Positions 63,612 to 64,000 of a DNA stretch of 64,000 bases are shown here, one piece after another. The notes beneath the pieces are model-generated. The model made no database searches. It had not been told where the DNA came from and saw only the letters and a program-made list of their open reading frames with translations. The stretch comes from RPQJ01 sp963754125. GTDB lineage: Bacteria; Pseudomonadota; Gammaproteobacteria; Steroidobacterales; Steroidobacteraceae. The stretch is taken from positions 1 to 64,000 of the forward strand of contig CAVWEX010000005.1 of the NCBI GenBank assembly GCA_963754125.1, written 5' to 3'. Each line of letters begins with the position of its first letter. Position 1 is the first letter of the stretch. Made by a program: the position numbers and the translations under genes.

Positions 63612-64000
63612 TCACGAGTCGGAGCCCGGGAACCGGTCCATGCGCGAGAGTTCCGGGAAGCGCCGCCACCACACGCCCGCTACGACCAGCGTGGCGCAGC
63701 CGCCGACGATCACGGCCGGCACGGTGCCGAACCACGCGGCGGTCACGCCCGACTCGAACTCGCCGAGTTCGTTGGAGGCGCCGATGAACACGGCGTTGAC
63801 TGCGCTCACCCGGCCACGGATGTCGTCCGGCGTCTCGAGCTGCACCAGCAGGTGGCGCACGTACACGCTCACCATGTCGCCGGCGCCCATCACCACGAGC
63901 GCCGCGAGCGACAGCCACAGCACCGTCGAGAATCCGAACACCAGCGTGGCGAGGCCGTAGACGATCACGCCGCCGAACATCCAGCGCCCCACCTGCCGCG
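63612..64000 (-). CDS. MFS transporter, C-terminal part (5' end outside window)
   Basis: About 129 codons visible, with the last three to four helices of a major-facilitator protein of the enterobactin-exporter/DUF894-like branch: LWLSLAALVVMGAGDMVSVY, RHLLVQLETPDDIRGRVSAV, AAWFGTVPAVIVGGCATLVV. The stop is at 63612-63614. Ends 2 bp from the LexA box of the next gene on the same strand. Confidence 0.85.
   Translation of the reverse strand, partial: RQVGRWMFGGVIVYGLATLVFGFSTVLWLSLAALVVMGAGDMVSVYVRHLLVQLETPDDIRGRVSAVNAVFIGASNELGEFESGVTAAWFGTVPAVIVGGCATLVVAGVWWRRFPELSRMDRFPGSDS

Overview
The window comes from a GC-rich (roughly two-thirds G+C or more by eye), gene-dense bacterial chromosome, most likely a gammaproteobacterium. 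The pointers are the DUF485/ActP/cNMP-CBS-DUF294 acetate cluster (same order as in Pseudomonas), a PA0069-family radical SAM gene behind a gammaproteobacterial-type LexA box, a PBP4-type DacB, Ohr and a PotF-like polyamine-binding lipoprotein. I saw no rRNA, tRNA, CRISPR array, transposase or integrase.

Layout. (1) 0-4.1 kb, minus strand: acetate uptake (DUF485, ActP) and a cNMP/CBS/DUF294 signalling protein cut by the window edge. (2) 4.2-12.3 kb: an accessory zone of toxin-antitoxin (TA) and TA-like genes, many of them fragments (nucleotidyltransferase pair, ParDE-like pair, orphan Xre antitoxins, truncated NadS-like antitoxin, Fic with an amber codon, DUF1016 remnant), mixed with ordinary genes (EamA, DUF1304, Ohr, PotF). 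(3) 12.3-23.2 kb, minus strand: a DNA-processing island of an exonuclease-RecQ-UvrD fusion (~1731 aa), a SprT-like Zn peptidase, a HIT-PLD-helicase-DUF3427 fusion (1196 aa), a methylase-like tail and a PIN/NYN protein. (4) 23.3-28.9 kb: a second TA graveyard (DUF2075 remnant, two HigBA pairs, RelE/NadS, DUF433/DUF5615, DUF4926), plus MOSC and a conserved small-gene pair with a deleted second copy. (5) 29-37.8 kb, minus strand: acs, a HIT hydrolase, then a TIR-TM-TPR protein, a SLOG/multi-TM protein and a secreted 775-aa protein in one tight unit. (6) 38-47.4 kb: housekeeping (dacB, DUF502, MBL, nadE, the full AmmeMemoRadiSam trio, DUF1475, CFA-like methyltransferase). (7) 47.4-62.4 kb: a TPR/TonB-C protein, then on the minus strand a continuous ~13.5 kb, 11-gene unit: three lipoproteins, a Ser/Thr kinase, an FHA/PEGA/FGE protein, a small TM protein, a MotA/TolQ/ExbB channel, an actin-like-FHA protein, two vWA proteins with ExbD-like membrane helices, and a last lipoprotein. 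(8) 62.5-64 kb: an SOS-boxed radical SAM gene and the end of an MFS transporter.

Three loci are the best candidates for undescribed systems. (a) The kinase/FHA/proton-channel/vWA operon (49-62.4 kb), read here as a phospho-controlled, ion-driven envelope machine in which ExbD-like rotors or levers carry vWA domains. (b) The secreted protein / SLOG-multi-TM / TIR-TPR unit (31.5-37.8 kb), whose parts suggest a Thoeris-like logic with a membrane effector. (c) The triple-helicase island (12.7-23.2 kb), which looks defensive because of its fusions and its TA/defence-remnant neighbours.

Sequence quality. At least 23 single-base frameshifts can be located, and every one is an extra base whose removal restores a continuous, family-like protein with a length divisible by three. 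They cluster in the RecQ-UvrD gene (nine) and the TIR-TPR gene (seven). I treat these genes as intact in the organism and suspect consensus insertion errors. The TA remnants are different: they carry real deletions.
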